From: an uncultured Dorea sp.
Lineage (GTDB): Bacteria > Bacillota_A > Clostridia > Lachnospirales > Lachnospiraceae
Reading direction: 5' to 3'
DNA length: 64,000 nucleotides
Assembly (NCBI GenBank): GCA_910578865.1
Contig: CAJTRM010000001.1
Location: 310,248 to 374,247 of the forward strand
This document shows, in pieces, positions 7,531 to 15,893 of the stretch. The translations under genes and the position numbers were made by a program. The stretch's first letter is position 1. Every line of letters begins with the position of its first letter. The notes under the pieces are model-generated. The model was not told the DNA's origin, searched no databases, and saw nothing but the letters and a program-made list of their open reading frames with translations.

Positions 7531-9654
7531 TTATTTCTCCATAGCCTCTGCCACGGACGCCTCGCAGCTCCTCATAGCCTGTATGGTCTTATCAAAAAGC
7601 TCGTCAAGCTCCCATCCTAATCTTTCCGCCCCCTGGGAAATGATCTCTCTGGAGCAGCCCGCCGCAAACCTCTTGTCTTTGAACTTCTTTTTCAGACTCT
7701 TGACCTCCAGATCCATCGTGCTCCTGGACGGACGCATCAGAGCGCAGGACCAGATCAGGCCTGTCAGCTCATCTGACGCAAAAAGTACATTTTCCATCTC
7801 AAGCTTTGGCTCCTCCTCGCTGCAGATCCCATAGCCATGGGAGCAGACTGCATAGATCATATCCTCGCTCACACCGGCTTCACGCAAAAGCTCCGGCGCT
7901 TTCTTGCAGTGCTCCTCCGGATAAAGTTCAAAATCAATATCATGAAGAAGGCCGGTAATTCCCCAGAACTCCTCTTCCTCTGCGTGTCCCAGTTCTTTTG
8001 CAAACCAGCGCATTACCCCCTCCACAGTCAGTGCATGCTGAATGTGAAACGGTTCCTTGTTGTATTTCTTCAGCAGCTCCAACGCCTGTTCACGGGAAAT
8101 ACTGCTTTTCTTTGCCTCCTGCTTTGCTTCCTTTTTCACAGACTTGCCGCTGTCGGAAGGCTTCTTGTCCAGGCTTTTCATCGTGGGGAACAGGAGCACA
8201 TCGCGAATGGCTGCCTCGTCACAGAGCAGCATGCACATCCTGTCGATTCCGAACCCGATACCGCCTGTCGGAGGCATACCGATCTCCAGTGCGTTCAGGA
8301 AATCTTCATCCGTCGTGTTCGCTTCCTCATCCCCCTGTGCCAGCAGTTCTTCCTGCGCCTTAAATCTTTCTCTCTGATCAATCGGATCGTTCAGCTCGGA
8401 GTATGCATTTGCCATCTCCCAGCCATTCATAAAGAACTCAAAACGCTCAACATAATCCGGGTTCTCCGGTTTTTTCTTCGTAAGCGGTGAGATCTCGATC
8501 GGGTGATCCATCACAAATGTCGGCTGAATCAGATGCTCCTCGGCAAATTCCTCAAAGAACAGACTCAGGATATCACCCTTTTTATGCCTGTCCTCAAACT
8601 CCACATGATGCTCTTTCGCAAGGGCTCTTGCCTGCTCAAGAGTCTCTACCTCGTTCCAGTCTACTCCTGCATACTTCTTCACTGCATCGATCATAGTGAT
8701 GCGCTCAAACGGTTTGCCAAGATCCATCTCCACGCCGTTGTATGTGATGGTCGTAGTCCCAAGAACCTCCTGAGCCACATGACGGTACAGGTTCTCTGTC
8801 AGATCCATCATACCATTATAATCTGTATAAGCCTGATAGAGCTCCATCAAGGTAAATTCCGGGTTATGACGTGTATCCAACCCCTCGTTGCGGAATACCC
8901 GTCCGATCTCATACACCCTCTCAAGGCCTCCCACGATCAGCCTTTTTAAGTAAAGCTCCAGAGAAATGCGGAGTTTAAAGTCCTCTCCCAACGCGTTGAA
9001 ATGAGTCTCGAACGGCCTTGCCGCCGCCCCTCCCGCATTACTGACAAGCATAGGAGTCTCCACCTCAAGAAACCCTTCTCCGTCCAGATATCTGCGGATT
9101 GAGCTTAAGATTCTGGATCGTTTGATAAATGTTTCCCGGGCATCTGTATTCATAATAAGATCAACATATCTCTGACGGTAGCGCATATCCGTGTTGGTCA
9201 GCCCATGGTATTTCTCAGGAAGAATCTGAAGGCTCTTGGATAATAATTTTACGGAAGATGCATGCACTGATATCTCACCGGTCTTTGTTTTAAACACCTC
9301 GCCCTCGATGCCGACTATGTCACCGATATCCAATTTTTTGAAATCCTTATATTCTTCCTCACCGATACTGTCCCTGGCAATGTAAGACTGGATATCTCCG
9401 CTCCGATCCAGGATATTGCAGAAGGAAGCCTTTCCCATGACCCTTTTCTGCATTACACGGCCGGCCAGAGATACCTGCCTGCCTTCCATTTCATCATAAT
9501 TTTCTTTGATGTCCGCCGCATGGCAGGTCACATCATATGTTGTGATTATAAAAGGATTTTTTCCATTGCTCTGTAAATCGGCCAGTTTCTCACGCCGCAC
9601 TTTCCTTAACTGGTTTACATCCGATTCCTGCATGTTTTTCTGCTGTTCGCCCAT
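7531..9654 (-). CDS. lysS: lysyl-tRNA synthetase (class II) fused to a C-terminal HD hydrolase domain
   Basis: A 707-residue protein, about 200 longer than normal LysRS. Residues 1-495 form a complete class II enzyme: OB-fold anticodon domain, motif 2 FRNEGLDTRHNPEFTLMELY, and motif 3 GGIGFGIDRMCMLL. It charges tRNA-Lys. A Lys/Ser-rich linker (about 497-520) leads to an HD-superfamily domain with HALTVEGVM (His near 539), LLHDIDFE (HD near 569-570) and FASDELTGL (Asp near 634), so the metal-binding residues are kept. Similar HD proteins occur as separate genes in Clostridia; their substrate is unknown. GGAGG precedes the ATG by 7 bases. It is downstream of greA in the same direction. Confidence 0.95.
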   Translation of the reverse strand: MGEQQKNMQESDVNQLRKVRREKLADLQSNGKNPFIITTYDVTCHAADIKENYDEMEGRQVSLAGRVMQKRVMGKASFCNILDRSGDIQSYIARDSIGEEEYKDFKKLDIGDIVGIEGEVFKTKTGEISVHASSVKLLSKSLQILPEKYHGLTNTDMRYRQRYVDLIMNTDARETFIKRSRILSSIRRYLDGEGFLEVETPMLVSNAGGAAARPFETHFNALGEDFKLRISLELYLKRLIVGGLERVYEIGRVFRNEGLDTRHNPEFTLMELYQAYTDYNGMMDLTENLYRHVAQEVLGTTTITYNGVEMDLGKPFERITMIDAVKKYAGVDWNEVETLEQARALAKEHHVEFEDRHKKGDILSLFFEEFAEEHLIQPTFVMDHPIEISPLTKKKPENPDYVERFEFFMNGWEMANAYSELNDPIDQRERFKAQEELLAQGDEEANTTDEDFLNALEIGMPPTGGIGFGIDRMCMLLCDEAAIRDVLLFPTMKSLDKKPSDSGKSVKKEAKQEAKKSSISREQALELLKKYNKEPFHIQHALTVEGVMRWFAKELGHAEEEEFWGITGLLHDIDFELYPEEHCKKAPELLREAGVSEDMIYAVCSHGYGICSEEEPKLEMENVLFASDELTGLIWSCALMRPSRSTMDLEVKSLKKKFKDKRFAAGCSREIISQGAERLGWELDELFDKTIQAMRSCEASVAEAMEK

Positions 9655-9679
9655 ATTCGTTCCTCCTTTTCAGGTGAAT

Positions 9680-9704
9680 AACCCCCTCAGACCATGAGGG
9701 GGTT
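9680..9704. terminator. inverted repeat between greA and lysS
   Basis: AACCCCCTCA and TGAGGGGGTT form a perfect 10-bp stem with a 5-base loop. On the plus strand it is followed by TTAT; on the minus strand, the direction of the genes, by ATTCACC, so it would be a weak terminator or attenuator between greA and lysS. Confidence 0.5.
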
Positions 9705-9731
9705 TTATAATCTATGTTACATTGCCCGGTG

Positions 9732-10214
9732 CTACTTTGACCGGCTGATCTCCAGAATCCTGTACTCCATTGTTCCGGCCTGAGTCTCGACTTCTACAAC
9801 ATCATCAACCGTTTTGCCCATCAGCGCCTGCCCCACCGGGGACTCATTGGATATCTTGCCTTCCAGGCTGTTTGCTTCTGTAGAACCTACGATCTTGAAT
9901 TCCATTTCCTCATCAAAGGTAATGTCAAATACCCTTACGGTACATCCCACATTAATCTTATCAAAATCCACTTCATCCTCTACGACAACCTCGGCATTTT
10001 TAAGGATCCCTTCCAACTCTTCGATCCGCGCTTCAATATCTCTCTGCTCATCCTTGGCTGCATCGTACTCTGCATTCTCAGACAAATCTCCCTGCTCACG
10101 CGCTTCTTTAATCTTACCTGCAACCTCCTTGCGCTTTACGACCTTCAGATGCTCAAGTTCATCCTCCAGCGCTTTCAGTCCTGCATAAGTAAGTAATCTT
10201 TTCTTTCCTTCCAT
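9732..10214 (-). CDS. greA: transcription elongation factor GreA
   Basis: A 160-residue GreA. The N-terminal coiled coil contains the acidic tip GDLSENAEYDAAKDEQ (about residues 42-57), whose Asp and Glu coordinate the second metal in the RNA polymerase active site during transcript cleavage. The C-terminal FKBP-like domain ends with the usual SPVGQALMGKTVDDVVEV. It rescues backtracked polymerase. A near-perfect sigma-A promoter lies 172 bases upstream, giving a long leader. The greA-lysS pair, with dusB and coaX nearby, is a gene neighbourhood often seen in Firmicutes. Confidence 0.97.
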   Translation of the reverse strand: MEGKKRLLTYAGLKALEDELEHLKVVKRKEVAGKIKEAREQGDLSENAEYDAAKDEQRDIEARIEELEGILKNAEVVVEDEVDFDKINVGCTVRVFDITFDEEMEFKIVGSTEANSLEGKISNESPVGQALMGKTVDDVVEVETQAGTMEYRILEISRSK

Positions 10215-10385
10215 TTTGCCGCCTCGCTCCTTTTCTTTTATACTTTCATTTATCTTCAGATGACCTTGCGTTTGGCCATGATATAGATATATTCCGATGA
10301 ATATTTTATTGATCCGCCTACCCTTCAGAACCTACATTTCAGCTGCCTGAAGAGCATTCGATAAAGATACTTTCACAATTTCAAT

Positions 10386-10414
10386 ATTATACAGAACCCC
10401 TTCCTCAATGTCAA
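10386..10414 (-). promoter_or_regulatory. consensus sigma-A promoter for greA
   Basis: On the minus strand TTGACA (10409-10414), a 17-base spacer and TATAAT (10386-10391) match both hexamers exactly. It lies in the 353-base gap between dusB and greA, just after the dusB terminator. Transcription would start near 10379, leaving a leader of about 165 bases before the greA ATG, in which I see no known riboswitch. Confidence 0.8.
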
Positions 10415-10488
10415 CAACTTTTTCTCTCAAATACTGAATACAAACTAAAAATCTTACCGGTGCATCTGCTTCGTGTGAACAGCAGCCT

Positions 10489-10541
10489 AAAAGCATCTTG
10501 TCCCACACATTGATAAAGTATATGTAGGACGAGATGCTTTT
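10489..10541 (-). terminator. terminator after dusB
   Basis: AAAAGCATCTTGTCC (10489-10503) pairs with GGACGAGATGCTTTT (10527-10541), one wobble, loop of 23 bases. On the minus strand the descending arm ends in a short U run. It lies 27 bases beyond the dusB stop and ends the upstream operon before the greA promoter. Confidence 0.7.
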
Positions 10542-10567
10542 ATTACTTACGGAGCCGACGGTTTTCC

Positions 10568-11524
10568 TTATTTTATTTTTTCATATAATAATGCTTCCAG
10601 CTCTTCGTAGGACTCTACCCTGTTGATCTCGTCTCTCAGTCTGGATGAGCCCTTCATCCCTTTTGTATACCATGCCACATGCTTTCTCATCTCGCGGATA
10701 CCGATATAATCTCCTTTATACTCCATCTGGAGCTTTGCATGCCTGAGCATAGTGTCTCGAATTACGGCCGCATCCGGTCTTGGGGGCAGGATTCCGCTCT
10801 TGCTGTACTCCAGTAGCTCCGCGAATATCCACGGATTCCCCTGTGCCCCCCGGCCGATCATCACACCGTCACAGCCGGTCATTTCCTGCATCCTGACCGC
10901 AGCCTGTCCGGTTGTGACATCGCCGTTCCCGATGACAGGAATGGACACAGCTTCCTTAACCTGCCGGATAATATCCCAGTCCGCTTTGCCGCTGTAATAT
11001 TGCTCCCTTGTCCTCCCGTGGACTGCAACTGCGGCCCCGCCGGCGTCCTCAATAATCTTTGCAATCTCCACCGCATTGACAGATCTCTCATCAAAACCTT
11101 TGCGGATCTTGACTGTCACAGGCTTCTTTATCGCCCTTGCCGTTTTATACACAATCTCATGGACAAGCCGGGGCTGATTCATGAGCGCAGATCCCTCTCC
11201 GTTTTTCACTACCTTCGGTACGGGACATCCCATATTAATATCCAGGATCTGGAACGGCAAATGCTCAATCCGCCCCGCGATATCACTGATAATATCCGGA
11301 TCAGAACCAAAAAGCTGCAGAGAGACCGGGTATTCTTCCGGGTGAATCTCGAGTAATGCTTTTGTATTTTTATTTTTGTACAGCAGCGCTTTCGCGCTGA
11401 TCATCTCCATGCAGAGAAGGCCGGCCTCCTGCTCTTTGCACAGCAGACGGAACGGCAGATCGGTCACTCCTGCCATTGGGGCGAGGATGTATGGGTTTTC
11501 GAGAGAGATACTTCCGATGTTCAT
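10568..11524 (-). CDS. dusB: tRNA-dihydrouridine synthase
   Basis: A 318-residue FMN-dependent TIM-barrel enzyme that reduces uridine to dihydrouridine in the tRNA D-loop. It starts with the typical LAPMAGVTDLPFR (residues 15-27). The catalytic Cys is in NMGCPVPKV (about residue 98), and the FMN-phosphate region has GNGDVTT and MIGRGAQGNPWIF. The C-terminal helical domain is present (HVAWYTKGMKGS). It matches the DusB group of Firmicutes. It is the last gene of a long minus-strand series starting at nfeD, and is closed by a terminator. Confidence 0.95.
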   Translation of the reverse strand: MNIGSISLENPYILAPMAGVTDLPFRLLCKEQEAGLLCMEMISAKALLYKNKNTKALLEIHPEEYPVSLQLFGSDPDIISDIAGRIEHLPFQILDINMGCPVPKVVKNGEGSALMNQPRLVHEIVYKTARAIKKPVTVKIRKGFDERSVNAVEIAKIIEDAGGAAVAVHGRTREQYYSGKADWDIIRQVKEAVSIPVIGNGDVTTGQAAVRMQEMTGCDGVMIGRGAQGNPWIFAELLEYSKSGILPPRPDAAVIRDTMLRHAKLQMEYKGDYIGIREMRKHVAWYTKGMKGSSRLRDEINRVESYEELEALLYEKIK

Positions 11525-11548
11525 TTGGGTACACCCCTTTTGTCAATT

Positions 11549-11583
11549 GGGGACGTAGCACTTTTCAACTTTACTACGTCCCC
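11549..11583. repeat. 10-bp inverted repeat between coaX and dusB
   Basis: GGGGACGTAG (11549-11558) and CTACGTCCCC (11574-11583) form a perfect stem with a 15-base loop. A T-run follows only on the plus strand. On the gene strand it sits between the coaX stop and the dusB start and could act as an RNA stability or weak attenuation element. Confidence 0.45.
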
Positions 11584-11593
11584 TGTTATTTTT

Positions 11594-12367
11594 TTAACGC
11601 TTTTTGTTTTTCTCAAATATAATCCGCAGCCCCTTCAGCGTCAGCTGTGGATCATACACATCTATCACATCTGTTTCCGACACGATCATCTTTCCAAGCC
11701 CGCCGGTAGCCACCACCTTTGCCTCTGCATACCCGGACTCTTCCTTCAGCCGGCTGACAATATATTCCGTCTGCCCGATCTGCCCGTAGATCAGCCCTCC
11801 CTGCATGCTGGAGATAGTCTCTTTCGCCAGGATGGACGGCGGTTTCCTGATCTCTATTGCCGGAAGCATGTCCGCCTCCCCCCAGAGTGCCTGGGCGGAA
11901 GTACGGATCCCGGGTGCGATCACGCCTGCTTCAAAGGTCCCGTCCGGCCCCACGATATCATAGGTCGTTGCCGTTCCGAAATCCACCACGATTACCGGCC
12001 CGCCGAACAGCGTATAGGCCGCCACCGCATCTACAATGCGGTCAGGCCCCACCTGCCTCGGGTTCTCCGTAACAATGCGTATCCCTGTCTTAATACCAGC
12101 CGATACCACCACCGGTTTAATATGGAAGTATTTGATGATCGCACTCCCAAGGGAATGCATAATATCCGGAACTACTGACGCGATGATCACATCGGTAATC
12201 TCCTTGCTGTCTATTCCATGACGCTCCACCAGTTCCTGCAGCGTAATACCGTATTCATCCGATGTGCGCGGCTGTTTGGATTTGATGCGGAAGGAACCGA
12301 AGACCCTGTCCCCATCAAAGATCCCAAGTGTAATATTGGTATTTCCAACATCAATGACTAATAACAT
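11594..12367 (-). CDS. coaX: type III pantothenate kinase
   Basis: A 257-residue ASKHA-fold kinase that phosphorylates pantothenate, the first step of coenzyme A synthesis. The diagnostic motifs are DVGNTNITLG (residues 6-15, phosphate 1), GPDRIVDA (pantothenate binding) and VDFGTATTYD (about residues 126-135). Type III enzymes are not feedback-inhibited by CoA and are common in Clostridia. It follows the small protein gene at 12377 by 9 bases and precedes dusB, the order known from other Firmicutes. The length is normal. Confidence 0.95.
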   Translation of the reverse strand: MLLVIDVGNTNITLGIFDGDRVFGSFRIKSKQPRTSDEYGITLQELVERHGIDSKEITDVIIASVVPDIMHSLGSAIIKYFHIKPVVVSAGIKTGIRIVTENPRQVGPDRIVDAVAAYTLFGGPVIVVDFGTATTYDIVGPDGTFEAGVIAPGIRTSAQALWGEADMLPAIEIRKPPSILAKETISSMQGGLIYGQIGQTEYIVSRLKEESGYAEAKVVATGGLGKMIVSETDVIDVYDPQLTLKGLRIIFEKNKKR

Positions 12368-12376
12368 ACTTCCCTC

Positions 12377-12706
12377 CTACAGTTCTTCTCCAAGAAAGAA
12401 CACTTTATAGTATAGCTGCAGCGCCTGCAGAAGCTCCTGCTTCTCTGTCCGGAGCTGCTTAATCTTAAGCCTGCTGCCGATTTCGTCAAATGTGGGATCA
12501 TATTCCTCGGACGTAACCTCAAAGCACAGTTCCCCGTCCTCCTCATATACCAGTGTCAGAATGCCTCCCACATCATGCACATACAGTACGCACATTATTT
12601 TCAGCTCATTCTTGACATGCTCCGGCAATCCGGCAAAATCCGGATTCAGATAATATTTTTCTTCATACGAGTTTGCTCCGCAGAGCACAATTCTTTCTTC
12701 ATACAT
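12377..12706 (-). CDS. small conserved hypothetical protein (DUF6145-like)
   Basis: I start this 109-residue protein at the ATG at 12704-12706, which follows GGAGGAG by 10 bases; a longer in-frame start at 12778 has no better site and would abut birA. The protein has no signal or membrane segment. A central part (LKIMCVLYVHDVGGILTLVY) looks like beta strands, and the C-terminal 35 residues form a charged helix (IKQLRTEKQELLQALQLYYK). It may belong to a small family of Lachnospiraceae proteins, DUF6145, but I am not certain. Its place between birA and coaX suggests a housekeeping role that is not known. Confidence 0.65.
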   Translation of the reverse strand: MYEERIVLCGANSYEEKYYLNPDFAGLPEHVKNELKIMCVLYVHDVGGILTLVYEEDGELCFEVTSEEYDPTFDEIGSRLKIKQLRTEKQELLQALQLYYKVFFLGEEL

Positions 12707-12778
12707 AATCCCACAACTCCTCCGACTCTCCCCGGCACACTTTCGGCACAGCAGATCATAACTAACCGCCCTCTGCAT

Positions 12779-13759
12779 TTAAACATAACCATAGATTCCC
12801 CTCACAGACACCTCTCCGGCATAAATATTCCTCCGGCCGCCGTCCTCTGTCCTGACCATCAGCTCTCCCTTTTCATTGATCCCAAGGGCGTGGGCGTTGT
12901 ATTCGTTTCCCGGTTCCAGAACCCGCACATCACAATCCTTATTTACCAAAATAGAATTATATGCCTGCTGCAGACCTGACAGATCCTCTGTCTTAATAAA
13001 TGTTCCGTAGTTTTTTTCAAATCGGTTCATAACCGAAGCGATAATACCTGCCCGCTTCATGCGCCGCCCGGTCTCTATTCTGAGTGAAGTCGCCTTATCC
13101 CGTATCTCCTCCGGAAACTCCTCCTGATTTACATTGATGCCTACACCGATCACTACATAATTAATATAGTCGATCTCTGTACTCATTTCTGTCAGGATCC
13201 CGCACAGCTTTTTCTTATTCAGCACAATATCATTGGGCCATTTGATCCCGACATCTTGTCCTGCCGCCTCTTTAATCCCTTCTGCCACACTGACTGCCAT
13301 CACAAGGGTAAGCATCGGTGCATGCCGGGGGGAGATCTCCGGGCGGAGCAGGATACTCATGTAAATGCTGAGTCCCGAGGGAGACTCCCAGCCTCTGCCT
13401 CTGCGCCCTTTACCTGCGCTCTGCCTTTCCGCCACAAATAAGGTTCCATGGTCCCAGCCCTTCTCTCCATATGCCCTGGCCTGAATATTGGTAGAGTCCG
13501 TCTCTTCAAAACAGACGACCTTCCCTGCAGCCCACGAAGTATCCGCAAGGCTCAGAATCTCCGCCTGGGACATCACGTCCGGACTGTCTACAAGGCGGTA
13601 GCCTTTATTGCGTACCGCCTCTATCTCATACCCTTCCTTTTTCAACTGTTCCATGACCTTCCATACAGCCGTCCGCGACACCGCAAACCGGTCGCACAGC
13701 TGCTGCCCGGACACATAACCGCAGCTTTCTTTTAACAGCTTTAATATCTCTGATTTCAT
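12779..13759 (-). CDS. birA: biotin-[acetyl-CoA-carboxylase] ligase / biotin repressor
   Basis: A 326-residue bifunctional BirA. Residues 1-60 form a winged helix-turn-helix (GQQLCDRFAVSRTAVWKVM), which suggests repression of biotin genes as in B. subtilis and E. coli. The ligase core has GKGRRGRGWESP for biotinyl-AMP binding, the KWPND motif with the catalytic Lys, and IGVGINVNQ. The C-terminal SH3-like domain is present. It activates biotin to biotinyl-AMP and attaches it to carboxylase carrier proteins. It starts 15 bases after the OTCase end and belongs to the same transcript. Confidence 0.95.
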   Translation of the reverse strand: MKSEILKLLKESCGYVSGQQLCDRFAVSRTAVWKVMEQLKKEGYEIEAVRNKGYRLVDSPDVMSQAEILSLADTSWAAGKVVCFEETDSTNIQARAYGEKGWDHGTLFVAERQSAGKGRRGRGWESPSGLSIYMSILLRPEISPRHAPMLTLVMAVSVAEGIKEAAGQDVGIKWPNDIVLNKKKLCGILTEMSTEIDYINYVVIGVGINVNQEEFPEEIRDKATSLRIETGRRMKRAGIIASVMNRFEKNYGTFIKTEDLSGLQQAYNSILVNKDCDVRVLEPGNEYNAHALGINEKGELMVRTEDGGRRNIYAGEVSVRGIYGYV

Positions 13760-13774
13760 TGTCAGACTCCTGCC

Positions 13775-15871
13775 TTATCTCTCCCCAAGGGTCGCTGCCA
13801 TCACGGCCTTGATCGTATGCATACGGTTTTCCGCCTCGTCAAACACCTTTGACTGTGCAGACTCGAACACTTCGTCTGTCACCTCCATATCATCCAGGCC
13901 AAAACGCTCTTTGATCTCTTTTCCGATCCGGGTCTTCAGGTCATGATATGCCGGCAGACAGTGAAGGAATATAGCCTTCTCTCCCGCATTCTCCATTACC
14001 TCTTTCGTAACCTTATACGGAGAAAGCACACGGATCCTCTCTTCCCAGACCTCGTCCGGCTCACCCATGGACACCCATACATCTGTATATACTACATCCA
14101 CATCCCTTGTTCCTGCCTTTACATCTTCTGTGAGTGTAACAGAACCGCCGCTCTCTTTTGCATATCCCTCACAGAGCTTCACCAGTTCCGGATCCGGGAA
14201 ATATTCTCTGGACGTACATGCTGTAAAATGCATTCCCATCTTCGCACATGCAATCATCAGGGAATTTCCCATATTATATCTTGCATCTCCCATATAGACC
14301 AGACGGATCCCCTTCCAATCCCCGAAATGCTCACGGATCGTCAGCAGGTCCGCCAGCATCTGTGTCGGGTGATACTCATTGGTAAGCCCGTTCCACACCG
14401 GCACCCCTGCATGTTTTGCCAGTTCCTCCACAGTCTCCTGTCCGTAGCCGCGGTATTCAATGCCGTCGAACATCCGTCCAAGCACACGGGCAGTATCCGC
14501 AATACTCTCCTTTTTGCCGATCTGAGATCCGCCCGGGTCAAGATAAGTCGTTCCCATCCCCATATCATGGGCGGCTACCTCAAAAGAACACCTCGTCCTG
14601 GTGCTGGTCTTTTCAAAGATCAGAGCCACATTCATGCCTCTGTAATCATCCACGGCAATCCCCTTTTTCTTTTTCTCCTTAAGCTCTGCCGCAAGATCCA
14701 CCAGATAGGTAATCTCCTCCTGGGTATAATCCTTCAGTGTTAAAAAATGTCTTCCTTTTAAATTCATCCTGCATCCCTCTTTCAATTCCATCAACACATG
14801 CACAAATCTCGGCATGTTGATCTGATCCTCTAAAGTCATATATTTTTTATATACCATTTCAAACAATTGGTCAACCGTATAGATATGATATTTGGGAATT
14901 CTAAATAATTTTGCAGTAGCTTCAAGCATTCCCATATACAGTTCCCTGTCTGAAAAGCCAAGAGGGAGCTTCAGGACAAATGCGGTCTCCGCCCTCTCAA
15001 TCTCCTTTAAACACCCCAAAAGACGGCTGTAGTATTCCTCGTCATGGGTCTGCTCAAGATAATAGATCCGCCCGTCCAGGCCATACAGCATCCGCTGGGT
15101 ATCATAGTACCCGATCAGAAGATTCTGCCGGCTCCTTTTCCCGGAAAATTCAATAATGCTTCCCAGCCTGACTCTCGGCGAAACCTCATATACGGTGCTG
15201 CTTTCCGGGAGCTTTACCCTCTGCTCTCTTCCCGGCCCGTGGATGCGGACAACGATCAGATCCTCATATCCTCTCTTTAGCAGCGAATTGACCGGCACTG
15301 TATTTACCACGCCGCCGTCCACATATTTCTTTCCATGCAGCGGCACATTTTTAAAGCCGATCAGATAGGCGCTGGCAAGCAGAAAATCCTCCAGAAGCCC
15401 TTCCGGAATATCATCCGCACTGAGATCCAGCTCTTTAAACTCCGACAGGGAAAAGGTCAGCAGGCAGAACTCTTTGTCCCCTTCCCTGATAGCGTCCTCA
15501 TCGATCATCTCATGGATCAGGCTCCGCAGAGGCGTAATGTCAAAGCCTCCCTCCCGAATCTTCTTCCAGATTTTCCCCAATGCTTCTCTGGTAGGCAGCT
15601 CCCCGTTGAAAAATGCTTCCATCACCTCATCGTCCACATCCATCACCGTAGAAAATGTCATTTCCTCCCAGATCTTCTCCGCCTTCTTAATATCACCCAT
15701 ACAAACAAGGGCGCCGTTTAAAGCGCCCACTGATGTTCCTGCCACTGCTTTTATCTTAACGCCCGCCTCTGCAAGAGCCTTCCACGCACCAATCTGATAC
15801 GCTCCCCTTGCTCCGCCGCCGTCAAGTACAAGGCCATATTCTTTTGTCAGGTCAAGGATGGGTTTCATCAT
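13775..15871 (-). CDS. patatin-like phospholipase fused in frame to ornithine carbamoyltransferase
   Basis: One uninterrupted 698-codon frame encodes two complete enzymes. Residues 1 to about 368 are a patatin-like lipid acyl hydrolase: oxyanion loop DGGGARG (17-23), nucleophile Ser47 in GTSVGAL, and the dyad Asp in VDGGVVNT near residue 195. Residues 369-698 are a full-length OTCase of the ArgF/ArcB family with FEKTSTRTRCSF (carbamoyl phosphate), NEYHPTQ, and FLHCLP (ornithine). OTCase makes citrulline from ornithine and carbamoyl phosphate. An internal ATG at 14767 lies exactly where normal OTCases begin, behind a weak AGAGGG, so separate OTCase translation is possible. Upstream are SPFH and NfeD genes, downstream birA. 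Confidence 0.85.
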   Translation of the reverse strand: MMKPILDLTKEYGLVLDGGGARGAYQIGAWKALAEAGVKIKAVAGTSVGALNGALVCMGDIKKAEKIWEEMTFSTVMDVDDEVMEAFFNGELPTREALGKIWKKIREGGFDITPLRSLIHEMIDEDAIREGDKEFCLLTFSLSEFKELDLSADDIPEGLLEDFLLASAYLIGFKNVPLHGKKYVDGGVVNTVPVNSLLKRGYEDLIVVRIHGPGREQRVKLPESSTVYEVSPRVRLGSIIEFSGKRSRQNLLIGYYDTQRMLYGLDGRIYYLEQTHDEEYYSRLLGCLKEIERAETAFVLKLPLGFSDRELYMGMLEATAKLFRIPKYHIYTVDQLFEMVYKKYMTLEDQINMPRFVHVLMELKEGCRMNLKGRHFLTLKDYTQEEITYLVDLAAELKEKKKKGIAVDDYRGMNVALIFEKTSTRTRCSFEVAAHDMGMGTTYLDPGGSQIGKKESIADTARVLGRMFDGIEYRGYGQETVEELAKHAGVPVWNGLTNEYHPTQMLADLLTIREHFGDWKGIRLVYMGDARYNMGNSLMIACAKMGMHFTACTSREYFPDPELVKLCEGYAKESGGSVTLTEDVKAGTRDVDVVYTDVWVSMGEPDEVWEERIRVLSPYKVTKEVMENAGEKAIFLHCLPAYHDLKTRIGKEIKERFGLDDMEVTDEVFESAQSKVFDEAENRMHTIKAVMAATLGER

Positions 15872-15893
15872 ACAGTCACCCCTTCATACAGAT

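Noticed and set aside
9655..9731. T-box leader for lysS
   Set aside because: The gap to greA is only 77 bases and contains no T-box motif (AGGGTGGNACCGCG); LysRS is rarely controlled this way.
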